Positions 10,582 through 22,574 of a stretch of 64,000 nt of DNA are shown in pieces. The notes beneath the pieces were generated by a model. The model searched no databases. It had not been told where the DNA came from and saw nothing but the letters and a program-made list of their open reading frames with translations. This DNA comes from Neopestalotiopsis rosae (lineage: Eukaryota > Ascomycota > Sordariomycetes > Amphisphaeriales > Sporocadaceae). Both the position numbers and the translations under genes were made by a program. Within the stretch, counting starts at the first letter, position 1. Every line of letters starts with the position of its first letter. The stretch is taken from positions 7,254,001 through 7,318,000 of the forward strand of contig JALGAS010000002.1 in NCBI GenBank assembly GCA_023078685.1, in the 5' to 3' direction.

Positions 10582-12629
10582 ATGCGTCCGGTTACCATTG
10601 GTATGGCAGGCTTAGGCCTTGCCAATGCGGCAATTGCTACTTGTAGCACTCAATTTCTTCGTAAGGACTTGAAAATAGTAATCTCAAACAAGAATTCCAG
10701 CAAATATTGATCAGGTGTATTTAGTACCCAAATGCAAAAACGTCACCATTGAAGATATACCCGTGGACGGATTGCAGCAATTCATGGTAGACGGCAAGCT
10801 GACCAGTCGCGACCTCGTCGAATGCTACCTTGCACGAATTGAGCAGACCAACAAGTGAGTTATTTCGTAACCGAGATGACTGCGGTAACTGAGATGATAA
10901 CCGTAGCTATACTCATTCCATCAGCGAAGTAAATCCCGATGCTCTCACCATCGCGGACGCCATGGACGACGAGAGGAGGCAAGGCAAGGTTCGCGGGCCC
11001 TTGCACGGCATACCCTTTCTCGTCAAAGATAATTACTATACCGATGACAAGCATAACACCAGCGAAGGAACTCTTGTCTTGCTAGGGGGTCGGTATTCCT
11101 CCGAATCCACCGTCGTGGTGAAGCTTCGCGCAGCTGGCGGTGTATTACTGGGTCACACCACCATGTCCGAAGCTGCAGACCATCGCGCATTGAGCAACTA
11201 CGCGAGCGGATACTCCAGCCGGACAGGACAGACGAGAAATCCATACAATCTGACACAGCCCACAGCGGGCAGCTCTAGTGGTTCTGTTGTAGCCGTTCGT
11301 ATCAATCAGGCTGCCATTGCCGTCGGTACAGAGACCTACGGGTAAAGGCACATACCTTGAGTGAAGAGGGTAGATCTGTTGCTAACGAGTATAGATCACT
11401 TGTACATCCTGCAGCTCAACTTGGGCTATATACGATCAAGTCGACCCCAGGACTTGTATCGCGCCACGGCGTTGTGACAGGCAGCTACTACCACGATTCG
11501 CCTGGTCCATTGGCTCGATCCATGAAGGATGTAGCAATGATGCTTGATATCATGCACGGTCCAGATTCGTATGATAATCTCACTTACCAAGCCATCGGGC
11601 ACTATCCAGATGAAGGATATTCAGCCCACATTGTCGATAAGAAAGCACTGGAGGGAATAAAGCTGGGTCTGCCTTGGGATCCTTACTGGTCGACAAATGC
11701 TGTGAGTACGCAACATTTTTTTTTTAGAGACTGTCCCTGCTGACGACGATTGAATGTGCAGCACATGAACAGCCCCGGAATTCGACAGGTGTATGAGGAG
11801 CGCATCGAACAGCTCAAGGGAGCCGGGGCCGAAATCTATAACATCACAGTAGGAGATCCAGTTGCCCCACCACTGAAGGGTATGCTAACGTTTCCAACAG
11901 AACAGCCCCTTCAGCGGCCTTGCGAGTGCCTATGGAGCCGGCCAAGCCAGTTCTGTCCCCGCAGAGTTCCAACACAGCATTGCTTTCAGCACCCTCCTCG
12001 CCGTTGGCTACGGCGAGTGGCTCCAAAACTGGACCTTTGCAGATGGCGACGAACGTCAGGGCATGAGCTCTCTGGCAGAAATGGCAGCTTGGAATGATGC
12101 TCACAACAGCACCACGGGCGCGCTAGGAAACAATACCTGGTGGTGGGATACAACTTCGGGCCAGAGTTTCTATGATGCGGGTATTGCGACGAATGGCTCT
12201 CTGGACAGCACATTCTGGACGGCTTTTGGTTGGGGGCGGTTCACTGCGCGCCAGGCCATTGACCAAGCCCACGCATGGGTGCTAGAGAACGGGACCGTTG
12301 TCGAACTTGATGGTCTGCTGGTACCCAACGGTCGGGCAGGTGGCTATAGCTCGGCGTGTGCTCCCATGCCTTCTTACGCCGGCTATCCCATCGCGTCGGT
12401 CCCAATTGGTCTGGATGGCTATTCAACTCCCTATGCCATGGGCATCTATGGTCGGCAGTATGGTGAGGCGAAATTGGTACAGGTTGCATCAGCCATGGAA
12501 GATCTGTTTGGGTGGAACGAGAGTCCAGAATGGTACAATGCGGAGACAGCCCAGGGGCCGTGGGATGCCCCATGGCCTGGCTATACCTGCTCCACAGCCA
12601 GCTTGGACCGCCACCTATGTACACCGTGA
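10582..12629 (+). CDS. Amidase-signature hydrolase, probably secreted
   Basis: Six exons (10582-10660, 10725-10854, 10907-11341, 11395-11701, 11762-11848, 11901-12629) give 588 residues. The Ser-cisSer-Lys triad of the amidase signature family (PF01425) is visible: Lys110 in GIPFLVKDN, Ser192 in TAGSSSG, and Ser216 just after an ETYG turn where most members have DTGG. The 24-residue gap between the two serines is the usual one. These enzymes hydrolyse amides to acid plus ammonia or amine. A hydrophobic Ala/Gly-rich N-terminus (residues 7-20) looks like a signal peptide, and several N-x-S/T sites fit an extracellular protein. The acceptor at 10723-10724 was chosen because it alone joins the signal segment in frame to the start of the domain. 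The substrate cannot be predicted. Confidence 0.88.
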
Positions 12630-12715
12630 TCATACAGTGATTCACTTGGAAGAAGTAACAATAATGCTTAATATTATTTGTCTAATCCTTGAGGTTACTC
12701 CAGCTCTTGGCACGT

Positions 12716-12794
12716 TGTTACCTGGTCACAGACAAGTGGAGAACAATCCAACATCATTAGTGTACCACGTTCGTTCAATGGCAACAGTTCTTCA
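12716..12794 (+). repeat. 79-bp direct repeat, copy 1
   Basis: The segment starts TGTTACCTGGTCACAG and ends CAACAGTTCTTCA. It recurs at 13129-13207 with 77 of 79 positions identical by eye. It lies 87 bp past the amidase stop. Confidence 0.85.
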
Positions 12795-12884
12795 TGGCGA
12801 TGAGAGTGGGACATGACCAAAGCCAGCCGCCGTTCCCTAAGCCGCACGTTCGAGCACAGCTCACGTCGCACGAAAAGACTTTTC

Positions 12885-12899
12885 AAAAAAAAAAAAAAA
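12885..12899 (+). repeat. A15 homopolymer between the direct repeats
   Basis: Fifteen consecutive A residues follow TTTTC. The run lies inside the 334-bp segment bounded by the two repeat copies. Confidence 0.9.
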
Positions 12900-13128
12900 T
12901 CCAACAAACCGAAGACGCCACAATCACACACAAAACGGTACCATCATCCCGGTGCGAGTCGCACGAATCACTCAAGGACAGCATGGATTAGAGGATTGGC
13001 AGTGGGCAGCATGAGCTGAGGGGGGAAACTCTGGGGTTGTGGATTAGTGGTAGCAGGTTGAGGTAGTGGAGGAGTTATAGTGCATCGAGCCCTCGGATCG
13101 TCTCGGGCTGGGAGTGAGGATGGCCGAG

Positions 13129-13207
13129 TGTTACCTGGTCACAGACAAGTGGAGAACTACCCAACATCATTAGTGTACCACGTTCGTTCAATGGCAACAG
13201 TTCTTCA
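13129..13207 (+). repeat. 79-bp direct repeat, copy 2
   Basis: This is the same orientation and length as copy 1, with an offset of 413 bp. The two differences lie in the GAACAATCCA/GAACTACCCA part. Flanking bases on both sides differ from copy 1, so the boundaries are sharp. Confidence 0.85.
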
Positions 13208-13535
13208 ACGTGTACCGTAGCTTAGATGTCAACATGCGAGTACAAATTCATAGTACACAGTAGACCGGATGCTGTGCCTGTTTAACATCTGCAGCGACGC
13301 GTTAGTGGCTGAAACCCACTGGAAGGCACCCTGACAGCCGGGGCTAGTCAGTAACCGACCCTGAATAGGCAACCGAGAACGAGATCAACCTGCCCTGCTA
13401 TAGCCAAGGAGGGGCCTCATGCCGTAGCACGATTGGATTGGGAATGGCCGAGCAGATAAGCAGACAACTGCACAGGCTCAATCCACATACAAGATGTGTT
13501 GTACGTTAATTATGCCTCTGGGAAAACAACCAACC

Positions 13536-15275
13536 ATGGCGACAATACACGAGCCAGATGCCGATGCGATCCCCTATCAGCCCTCCAGCCGTGCGCTGGC
13601 GGCGCTGGATCGTGGTAAAGCATGGGACTTGATGAAGAAGGTTGGGCAGCTTCCGGCGTATGACAGCAAAACTTGCCCTGACGGCGTAATCAATCTATCG
13701 GGCGCGCTCAACACCATTATGCGAGACTGGTTTAAAGAGTATACCGAAACCAATCTGAAGAATTTTCCGATCAATGAAGGTGAGAAATTCACAATCATAA
13801 TCACATGGCTGGCGTGTCTGCGACATATACCATGACACAGCAACTGAAGTTCGTCACATAAAATAGTCCTCTCTTATGGCACCATCTTTGGTGGCCCCAA
13901 ACTGCTGGAGTCCATGGCTGGATTTTTCAATGCCTTTTTCAACCCGTCTTCCCAGGTTGAGCCGTCGCATATCATTGCGACCAACGGGGTCACGGCCATG
14001 ATTGATCTTGTCGCTTGGACTTTGTGCGAGCCGGGCGATGCCATTTTGTTTCCAGCACCAACCTTTTATATGCTCGACTACGACCTCGACATCCGCAACG
14101 GCGTGGTCAGCGTACCTGTTGGCACATCAGCTGTTGGCGACCCTTTTGGTAACGATGAGCAGAGTATCAGAGACTTGATCAGGATTCTGGACGATTCCGC
14201 AAATGCAGCAGCGGCCAGAGGGAACCGCCCTCGCGTGCTCTTCATCTGCAACCCAGCTAACCCGCAGGGCCAGTCGTATTCTGCCGAAGCATTGGCTGCT
14301 CTCGCCAGTTTCTGTGCTCGCCGGCAGATGCACCTTGTGGCCGACGAGATTTATGCCTTGTCGCAATTTGGTCCGTCGAAATTCGCTTCCGTACTCGGCA
14401 TTGACGAGAAACAAGTTGGCACGCACGAGATCAAGCAGATGGTACACTGCATCTACGGCCTGAGCAAGGATTTTGACATGGGCGGCGTCAGAATGGGTTT
14501 CCTCGTCTCGCAGAACGAAGCGTTTATTGCCGCGATCAAAAGAGTAACGTATGAATTTCGATTCTTGCACTCCTGCTACGAATATCTCAACTTACAAGTT
14601 CTTTGCTCCCATAGGTGGTTTACTTGGATTACAAAATTCAGCGACGTCTTTGTGGCAGACTTCTTCGGTCGTCCAGACATGGTTTTAAATTATGTTACAT
14701 TATACCAAGAACGCCTCGGCTACGCATATCGCGCAGCTTCTAATGCCCTAACGCGCAATAGTATCCCATTTCGACCTGCGCAGTCCGGCCTGTTCGTTTT
14801 GATAGATCTCTGGGAGTGGATCCATCACTTCAGCGGCCCAGATCAGGCTCTAGATCCAAGTGATACCCGAGAAGGTCAATTATGCAACTACCTCGTCGGA
14901 AGAGGTGTTTTCATCAATCCTGGTCAGGTGAGACTTTGTCTTTGATCTTCGCCATGTGTCTTCAAGTCTACCAGCTAACTCAACGTATGTCAGTTCGCTT
15001 TCTGTGACCGGCCAGGCCAATTCCGTCTGGTCTTCACAGAGGTGCCGTCCGATGTTGTGGTTCTAGCAATTGATTGGATGCGTGATGCCTTGGATGAGCT
15101 CAGTAGCGTCACCCACAGGGTATCTTATGCGTCTGAAGATCCTACCACATTGGCTGACTCGACATCTGTATCTTCTATTGACACAAGAAAGGCAACACCA
15201 AATGTGGGCACTGAACCACCTCGTGGCAGAAATGGCTTCAGAGTTCTGATGCGGAAGTTTAATTGCATTAAATAA
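13536..15275 (+). CDS. ACC-synthase-like class I/II PLP aminotransferase (paralog 1)
   Basis: Four exons (13536-13779, 13867-14548, 14615-14927, 14994-15275) encode 506 residues. It is a fold-type I PLP enzyme: NPANPQG near residue 210, ADEIY (Asp241, Tyr244), and the Schiff-base Lys282 in GLSKDFDMGG. This is the layout of 1-aminocyclopropane-1-carboxylate-synthase-like proteins, a group that in fungi also includes GliI-type enzymes of epidithiodioxopiperazine pathways. No other enzyme of such pathways is present here. The start at 13536 sits in CAACCATGGC, a good context; in-frame ATGs at 13494 and 13512 would add 8-14 residues. The C-terminal tail (about 60 residues) is Ser/Thr-rich. Its closest relative in the window is the gene at 33.2 kb, which shares three intron positions. 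Reaction and substrate are not predictable. Confidence 0.9.
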
Positions 15276-15389
15276 TGTAAAATAAATTACGATTCTGCAC
15301 ACTGCCAGTCGACCACTTGACTGAAAATGAAGATGAGAAGAGATAAACCCTGTATGTATTGTCTTGATACAAACGACGACATATGCGAC

Positions 15390-18300
15390 TTATGAGGCAT
15401 TCATCAAGCGGTACAGCGCAGAATTTTCTTCTTCGGCCAACAGGGTAGGCGAGCCATATTCAACCACCCTTCCCGCGTCAAGGACAATGACACGGTCATA
15501 AGAAGTCTATGGAGTTAGTAGGCATAAGAGACAGATTTCAGAGGGATTGCCGACTCACAATTCGTTCCTGACGGTGGATAATGGCAATGACCGTCGTTCC
15601 TTCAAGCTTGCTGTGGAAAAACTCATGAACGTAGTTCTCGGCGTCGCTGTCGAGAGAAGCCGTGGCTATAGCGTGAGGTCAAAATGTCAGCTAACAGTAA
15701 GCGAACTAAATGAGAAGGATGGGCGGAGACAGGGCAGTACCTTCGTCCAAGATGATGATCTTGCTGTTTCTCAGAAGCGCACGGGCAATGGCGAGCAGCT
15801 GGAATTGGCCTCGCGATAGGTTGCTTCTGCAGCAAAGAAGCAGGTCAGCCATTATCATCGCAAACATCTTCAATCAACACTTACCCTCCTTCTGTTATTG
15901 TAAAGTCCAATAAGTCGTCCTTGATATGCAATGCGACCCCAAGGCCAGAGTCCTTGACTACTTTAAGAAGCATATCATCCGATACAGTGCCAGATGGGTC
16001 CAAGTTGTCGCGTAGGGTGCCTCTGAGGATAGGAATATCTTGAGGCACAATTGCAAGCCTTGACCTGAGCTTGGTGGGTTCCACGGTGGTAATGTCAATT
16101 TCATCGATTTCAATGAGACCAGATTGCGTTTCGAGGAATTCCATGATTCCCAAGACCAGTGACGATTTGCCAGAGCCTGTCCTGCCGACAATCGCGACCT
16201 TTTGGCCGGGAGAAATGTCAAGGGATATGTCCGCTAAGCAGGTTTCCGCCATGTTGGGATATGATGCAGAGTAGCCTCTCAAAGAAACTTTGCCTTCACT
16301 GGGCCATGACTCGTCGATAGACTGATCTGCTTGTTGCGCTTCTGGTTTTCCGTCGATATTAGGTTCCCATTGACTCTCGATGCGTTCTACGGAAACAATG
16401 TCAAGCTGCAGATTTGTTCGATATCTGACGAGGGCTTGGAACATGAAAGTGGCCTGCATGGAGTAGTTCATGACGAACCCAAGCGTTGCCGGATCAAGCC
16501 GTAGCCACATCATGGAAAGTGCGGACAAGACTTGTACCAAGCTGGGAGAAGGTTTAGCCTTGAATGTCAGTAAGTGTGAGTTTTTGGATGACCTTACCTT
16601 CCTATAATATCCAGGCGAAGAAGTAGCCAGCCTTCAAGGCCGCACGAGATGACCATCATGCGGACATTGTTATTGATAGTGTCGTAGTGGTCTGCGAGAA
16701 ATCGGTTGCGCTGCCCATAAAGAAGGATGCTTTGATGGCCGGTCTGCGACATTTGAATACTGTCTATAATGGGTATTCTTGTGTCCAGCTCGAGACGCCT
16801 CATTTGGCAAGCTGCTCGCAGGTAGCGCGCCTGGATCGCGAAATAAATCAACCCAAGTGGCGCCAAGTAAACGAGAGCGAATGGCGAGGGAATAAGTAGC
16901 ACAATAATGACAAGCGCGAGGTTCGACCCTATCATGAGCATGGCTAGGAAATTGCTAGTAAGCGTTCCGTCCAGCTTGCCAATGTCATTGGTGAACAAGT
17001 TCAGGACACTGCCAATCGATTTTGTGGCGAAGTATGACAATGGCTTTCGGAAGATCGAGCGAGCAAGAGCCGCGTGCATTTTCGTCGCAGCCGGGATCAG
17101 ACATAGATGATACGTCACCATCAAGAAGGCAGCACTGCAAAGCGACTGTATCAAACCAATGGCTGTGAACCATCCAAGATCATACAGCGCCGCTGATCCC
17201 GTGTCTCCTGCTAGCACACTGAGCAAATAGGTCGAGTATCCGCTGCTGATCTTTCCGGCAACAATCAGGACGAAGACTGCCAGCCAACCTGCTGGATGCG
17301 CTTTGCCAAGCCACCCTCGGTAAATTGACCATTGGGACGAGTGTCGCTTTGCGGGCACGTCTATCGACTCCTTTACATTCTTGGTGCCGGCTTCAACTTG
17401 ATTCGGATCGCTTTCCAATGGTACGAGGGTCGCGCACTCCGTATCCTCTATGGCCAGCGGCTCTGTGAGAGTGTTGATCTGTATCTTTGCTCCCATCTTT
17501 GTGGCAGTCTTGAAAGGAGCTCCGTCAATGATGGTCCGTCTGACTTCGCAAAGGTTGCCCTGCTCAATGGCGAAATGGTAATCGGAGGCATCGGCCAAAG
17601 TCGGGTGGTTTGTGACAACAATGCAAAGCGAATTGGCGAGCATTCCTCCAGGCCCAAATACATGGTCTATGATGTGTCCCTTCACTTTGGCATCGAGAGC
17701 GGCCAGCGGATCGTCAAAGATGTAGATGGCAGCTTGAGAATACAGCGCACGGGCAATGGATATACGACTCATTTGCCCTCCGCTGAGCGCTACCCCTAGA
17801 CCGCCGACAGGTTTCTCATCCCCGCCTTCAATTTTGGCGATGTCTATATCCAGCGCACATGCTCGCACCACAGTCGCGTAGAACTCTGGTCTGAATTGTC
17901 TGCCGAAGACAATATTGTCACGAATGCTACCGCGCGCCAACCATGGAGTTTGTGGAACATAAGCCTGTCGTCCCGAAACCATCAATCTTCCAGACTCTTT
18001 TGGGATGAAGCCCAAAAGACCTTGACACAGCACTGATTTTCCCGAGCCGGCAGCTCCCGTCACAGTGACAAGGGATGGCGATTTAATGTCCAGATTGATG
18101 TGCAATGGAGTGCTTTGGCCAGTCAACTCGAAGGTCAAGTTCTCGGCACGGATGGCTCCTTGCTGAGTCTCTTGAAATCCTGAACTACCGGTGGGAGGAA
18201 TGGTTGTCAAGAACGACCGGATTCGACCAAAGGAGACTATACACGTGAAAAGCTGTGGGAGCATTGCTGATATTCCGGGGAGGACGGTCTTCAAGATCAC

Positions 18301-20038
18301 CCAGTATCCCAATGTCGGAAATATAGACTGAGCATTGAGCCGGCCGCTTGTAAAAAAGACCGAGAGGAATGCGACCGAACACATCAGCTCGGGGACCGCG
18401 CCGAGGACACCCATTAATATTGACTGACGCCCAGCTAGACCGGCAAGCACATCAAGCTCTTGAGTACGGGCGTCTTCAAGCTTTTTAGTCAGATATCTCT
18501 GCCATGAGAGCATGTATACGGGCTTGATTTGATTAAGGACCTCCTCCGTCAGGCTAATTCTCTTATCCTTGGCTGCCATGAGTTTTCTCATGCCAATGTG
18601 CATCCGGTTTGTTTCGATATGAAGGATAGGGTATGCGATTAGCTAGATCGAGGTCAGTCAAACTCGTTTAAACCAAATTTCGTGAACATGAAATAAACCT
18701 ACCACTACCAATGCCGAGAGTAGCACGGCCTCCCAACCTATCAGGTAGGTAATGCAGCTGAGCGATATCATGGCCTGTAGCGGATACGCCCAGAGCATAT
18801 GCATCGCGATGATAAATTCCACGAGGCGGTTTGTATCCACTTCTGTTAAATTCGTAGCTGAAGAAGTCTCCGATTTCGTATTGGTGGATGTTGATAGAAT
18901 TCTGTCGCCGATTAGAGCGGCGATAGATGATTTTACGCGAATAGCGACTAGGTTCAACTGAAACAAGCCATGGGTACTGCTGAGTGCTGTGACGAGTCTC
19001 GCACACAGCATGTACCCCACAACGCGCAAGGATGGATTGCTCAAGAATTGCTTTAGCAGCCATGGTTGCAAGAGCTTGCCGCTTGTTGTAATTAACTCAA
19101 GAGCAGCCGACGTAAGTAATGGCTTCGTGAATGTGCGCATCAGGAAGGAAATCAATGTCACCCCACTCCAGTCAGATTCTGGAAGTGCAGTCAACACCCG
19201 ATGAAGAGATTCTTGAACAGCCATCGTTTCGTCTACCTCCCACAGGTTATCCTCGCTCAAGTTCCCCTTCTTGGCCTGTGACAGGATGGTGGCAACCCAC
19301 GAGAATGATAACCACGGGAAGAGAGGGAGATGGTCGATCGGAAGCTCAAAGGTTCGTTGCGTGAAAGGAGCAGTCACGTCGATTGCAAATGCGACCGCAT
19401 AGAGTAGAGTGATGCATTTTCGCGGCCTGAGTAGCGAATCGTCCAGATCAAACTCAAACAGAGCCCATAAGACCGCAAAAGAAAAATGCGTGAGTCCACG
19501 GCCTGTGCTAGTGAAGCGTGCGAGAAACGTGACAAAGGTCACGGCAGACGTGAAGGTTGCAACTCCCAATGAGCTCAGAGGCACCTTGCTAAAGGCACTA
19601 TCCCCGATAGACATTGAGAGAGTAGCTGCGAGTACAGTGAAGAGGACCATCTGTATTGCCTGTCTATTGGATTAACTCAAAAGTTCTTGGCAACAATTTT
19701 GATCAATAATCCGAACTTACCACACCGAGCCAGGTGTGTCCAACAGACGAACCCCTGTTTGACAGGCGAGACTGCCGGATGAAGCCATAACAGACACATG
19801 ACAGGAATACACACGAGATGAATGTCTGCACTGCCCTGTTGTGTATATGTGAGCAATGGTCCCATGCAGTGTTTTAGTTCAGCACTTACAAGAAATAATG
19901 ATCGCGCTTCCAACTTTCTGATGTTTCGGTTATTTTTGTGTTTACATTTGCATCCGCGGTGTCGATTGTAGGCCAGAAATTGCTTGCTTGAAAGAAGGGA
20001 TCCTGAGGCGAGCTCAGAGAAAAGAACGTCAGATCCAT
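15390..20038 (-). CDS. ABCC (MRP/YOR1-type) ABC transporter
   Basis: Eight exons (20038-19890, 19835-19721, 19659-18703, 18642-16598, 16541-15885, 15826-15741, 15665-15559, 15506-15390) give 1410 residues, normal for a full-length fungal ABCC pump. The hydrophobic N-terminus is followed by a first membrane domain. The first nucleotide-binding domain has Walker A GAAGSGKS at 603-610, LSGGQ at 693-697 and a Walker B ending FDDPLAALD. A second membrane domain follows. The second nucleotide-binding domain has Walker A GRTGSGKS at 1208-1215, a variant signature LSRGQ and Walker B IIILDEATAS. Such pumps export organic anions, conjugates or peptides at the plasma or vacuolar membrane. It is convergent with the upstream PLP-enzyme gene, with 114 bp between stop codons. 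It may export a product of the block, but that rests only on position. Confidence 0.92.
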
Positions 20039-20581
20039 GGTGTTGAACAGAAAGTAGCAGTTCGAACCGCTATGCCTACACCTGAGTTTGCACTGTCAAA
20101 GAAAATCAAATCTGCGAAACCATGACAGTCCAAATGATGAACAAAAGAAATAAGATAGTCTCTTAGTCTTCAAATTGAGACCCCACGACCTCACATATCT
20201 GGATCTTCAACGACATTTCGATGCGACTCTTGCAATTGCGCTCAAGTTGCCTTGAAGATGGGGCAAGCCGGGCGCTGCTATTCGGCCAAACCGTAGGTAC
20301 CATAATTGGCTCCGGAGACCATGTGGGTCGGGCATCTCAGGCACAACTATCCCAATCGGGCAATGCAGAACGAGAACCCATGGCTGTAAGTCGCGCTGCA
20401 CCCTTCACGGCCAATGATTGCGGAATGTACACATGGTGAAGGATGGTCTCGACTGATGTCGGAGTTCGGAATGAAACAAGCTTACGCGTGTGAAAAGGAC
20501 TTGCCCCGTACTGATAGGCATACAATATTCAGCGCAGGAGATTCTGGACAGTGGCAACATCAGTATCAACTTCAGATCAAA
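20039..20581. promoter_or_regulatory. Divergent promoter region, ABCC pump / S10 carboxypeptidase 1
   Basis: This 543-bp spacer lies between two divergent genes and must contain both promoters. An open frame that enters the carboxypeptidase start from upstream is not needed for the signal peptide and was left out. No operator was identified. Confidence 0.5.
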
Positions 20582-22274
20582 ATGGTGTCATCTGGGTTGA
20601 TGACAATATCTGCCGTACTGGCTGCATCAGTAGCAGAAGTACTGGCGTATTCTTCACAATTTCCATTGCACCAGTTTAAGGGCAAGGCAACGCAGGTGCG
20701 CTCAAAACCCACCGATGAAGCTATCTGCAGCGGTCGTACAGGCTTCTCTGGATATGTCGACACAGGTTTGTCTCCCGTCTTGGGATTTTCTTGAGTCTCG
20801 TTAGGACACACCTACATGCTTCGTTATGACGCTAACGATTGTCTTTAGAAGATGATCGTCACATGTATTTCTGGGCCTTCCCGAGTGAGAGCAATCCACA
20901 GACTGACCCAGTAATCCTCTGGCTCACTGGGTAAGTCCTGCCAGCAAAACACTTCTTCGAAATAAACACTTTTCTGATTCTGGAAGCAGAGGCCCAGGTG
21001 CATCTGGCGTCACCTTTGGTTTGTTTGATGAACTTGGACCATGCTTGTATGCTGGGAATGGAACCACAAAGACCAATGACTTCAGCTGGCATTCGAATGC
21101 CACCATGTTATTCGTTGAGTAAGTCGATAATCGCGACTCCGAAGCATTTCATAATGCAATCCAGCGTTGACTAACGCTGTGCTCAATAGTCAACCAATCA
21201 ATGTGGGATACTCGTATTCCAGTCAGCAGGTCAGCACTCTAAGAGATTCAACCACGGACCTGCTGGATTTTCTGGATGGCTTCATGGCAGGATTTCCCGA
21301 ATACGCAGAGCAGCCGTTCTATATTGCCGGTGAATCATACGGTGGCAGTATGAGGCCCCTCCTCAGGAAGCAAAGCAATTCATTCGACTGACTGCAATCG
21401 TGAAGGTTATGTGCCAGCGCTGGCAAGCCGCATCTCTGACAGGCAAAAATCCTTAAATGGCGTCCAGTTGAAGATCAATCTGCAAGGCATTATGGTCGGA
21501 AACGGTCTTTTTGACGATGTGGTACAACGCAGAGGTTTCTATGAATTGGCCTGCGTGCATGATTTCGAAGGTCCCGGCAGCAGATTTCTCAATGCCAGCG
21601 ATTGCGATGAGATGCTTGAGCATAGCCAGCGATGCGAGGCCTTGTCCGTTCTCTGCAAAGAGAGCGACGGCGATGTTTCTATCTGCGAAGCGTCGAATAC
21701 CTTCTGTCGCAAGCACATTGTCGGCATGATTGACAGGACTGGACGCAGCCCTTACGATATTCGCCAGCACTGCTATGAAGACGACGAGGGAGGAGAATTG
21801 TGTATGGCGCCCTCGACGCTACACGAGTGGCTCAATACCACCGAGGTGCGCAAACGACTGCACGTGGACGATGCGGCCGCGTATCTCCCTCTTAATTATG
21901 ACTTGGAACAAGCTTTTGCCGACAATGGAGAGGTTGGGTATCCTTCCGATTTCCTGCTCAACGAGCTCCTAGACAAGCACCAGCTGCGTACCCTGATCTA
22001 TGTTGGGAACAAAGACTGGTATTGCAATGCCCCAGGAACACGTTATCTCGTTGATGGTTTGGCATGGCGTGGGCAGGCTGGATTCCGGGCGCTGCCGTAC
22101 ACCGAGATGTTTCTAGAACCCGAGGACGTCGATAAGAGGTCGACCTGGGGATTTCACAAGAAATTTGATGAGTTGAGCTTTTTCGAAATTGATGACGCAG
22201 GGCATATGGCGCCAAAGGATAAGGCCAGAGAAACACGGGAGATGGTTTTTAGGTGGATTAATGGTGAGCTTTAG
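20582..22274 (+). CDS. Secreted serine carboxypeptidase, family S10 (copy 1)
   Basis: Five exons (20582-20765, 20849-20930, 20990-21118, 21190-21347, 21406-22274) encode 473 residues. A signal peptide is clear at residues 1-22. The catalytic triad is Ser181 in GESYGG, Asp388 in VGNKDWYCN and His451 in DAGHMAP. The substrate-binding GGPGAS block follows intron 2. A Cys-rich middle segment fits the disulfide-bonded insertion of the family. S10 enzymes remove C-terminal amino acids, usually at acid pH, in the vacuole or outside the cell. Here the signal peptide and the length of the mature part suggest secretion or vacuolar targeting. Residue S184 follows GESYGG where many relatives have His. 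The gene pairs with a second S10 gene at 24.8 kb with matching introns. Confidence 0.93.
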
Positions 22275-22574
22275 GGGAAGTAGGCTGTCTGTGAACCTGG
22301 ATTAAGGGCAGATACTAAGATTGGGCTGCGGTGCCCATAGCATAAAAGTGTGCACTGTTGGGGGAGGCGTTACTAGTAGAAATACAGAAGCTCAATTACA
22401 GAAGGTTAGCTTAGCCAGGCAGTTCCGTAGTACCCAGCGTGTTTTGCATCTCCCACATTATGCCCTCTGGCATAATCAATTGCTGATGGTTAGAGTACAG
22501 AGAGACGAACACTACGGGGTGAATCTTGGTATATCATATTGCTTTTTCATTTCGTTTTTAATGACTACAAGGCA

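Larger units (their letters stand above)
12630..13535. other. Non-coding spacer with direct repeats
   Basis: This 0.9-kb region lies downstream of the amidase and upstream of the first aminotransferase-like gene. It holds the two copies of the 79-bp direct repeat and a run of 15 A at 12885-12899. No supported gene was found. Confidence 0.6.

Noticed and set aside
13536..15275. A gliotoxin-like (GliI-type) pathway gene.
   Set aside because: The PLP enzyme fits the broad family, but no NRPS, glutathione-adduct-processing or dithiol oxidase genes accompany it. The lone GST at 62.8 kb is far away and sits among housekeeping genes.
17301..17310. A further copy of the CTTTGCCAAG core of the candidate operator.
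   Set aside because: It lies inside ABCC coding sequence, and the flanking bases do not match the 19-bp element.
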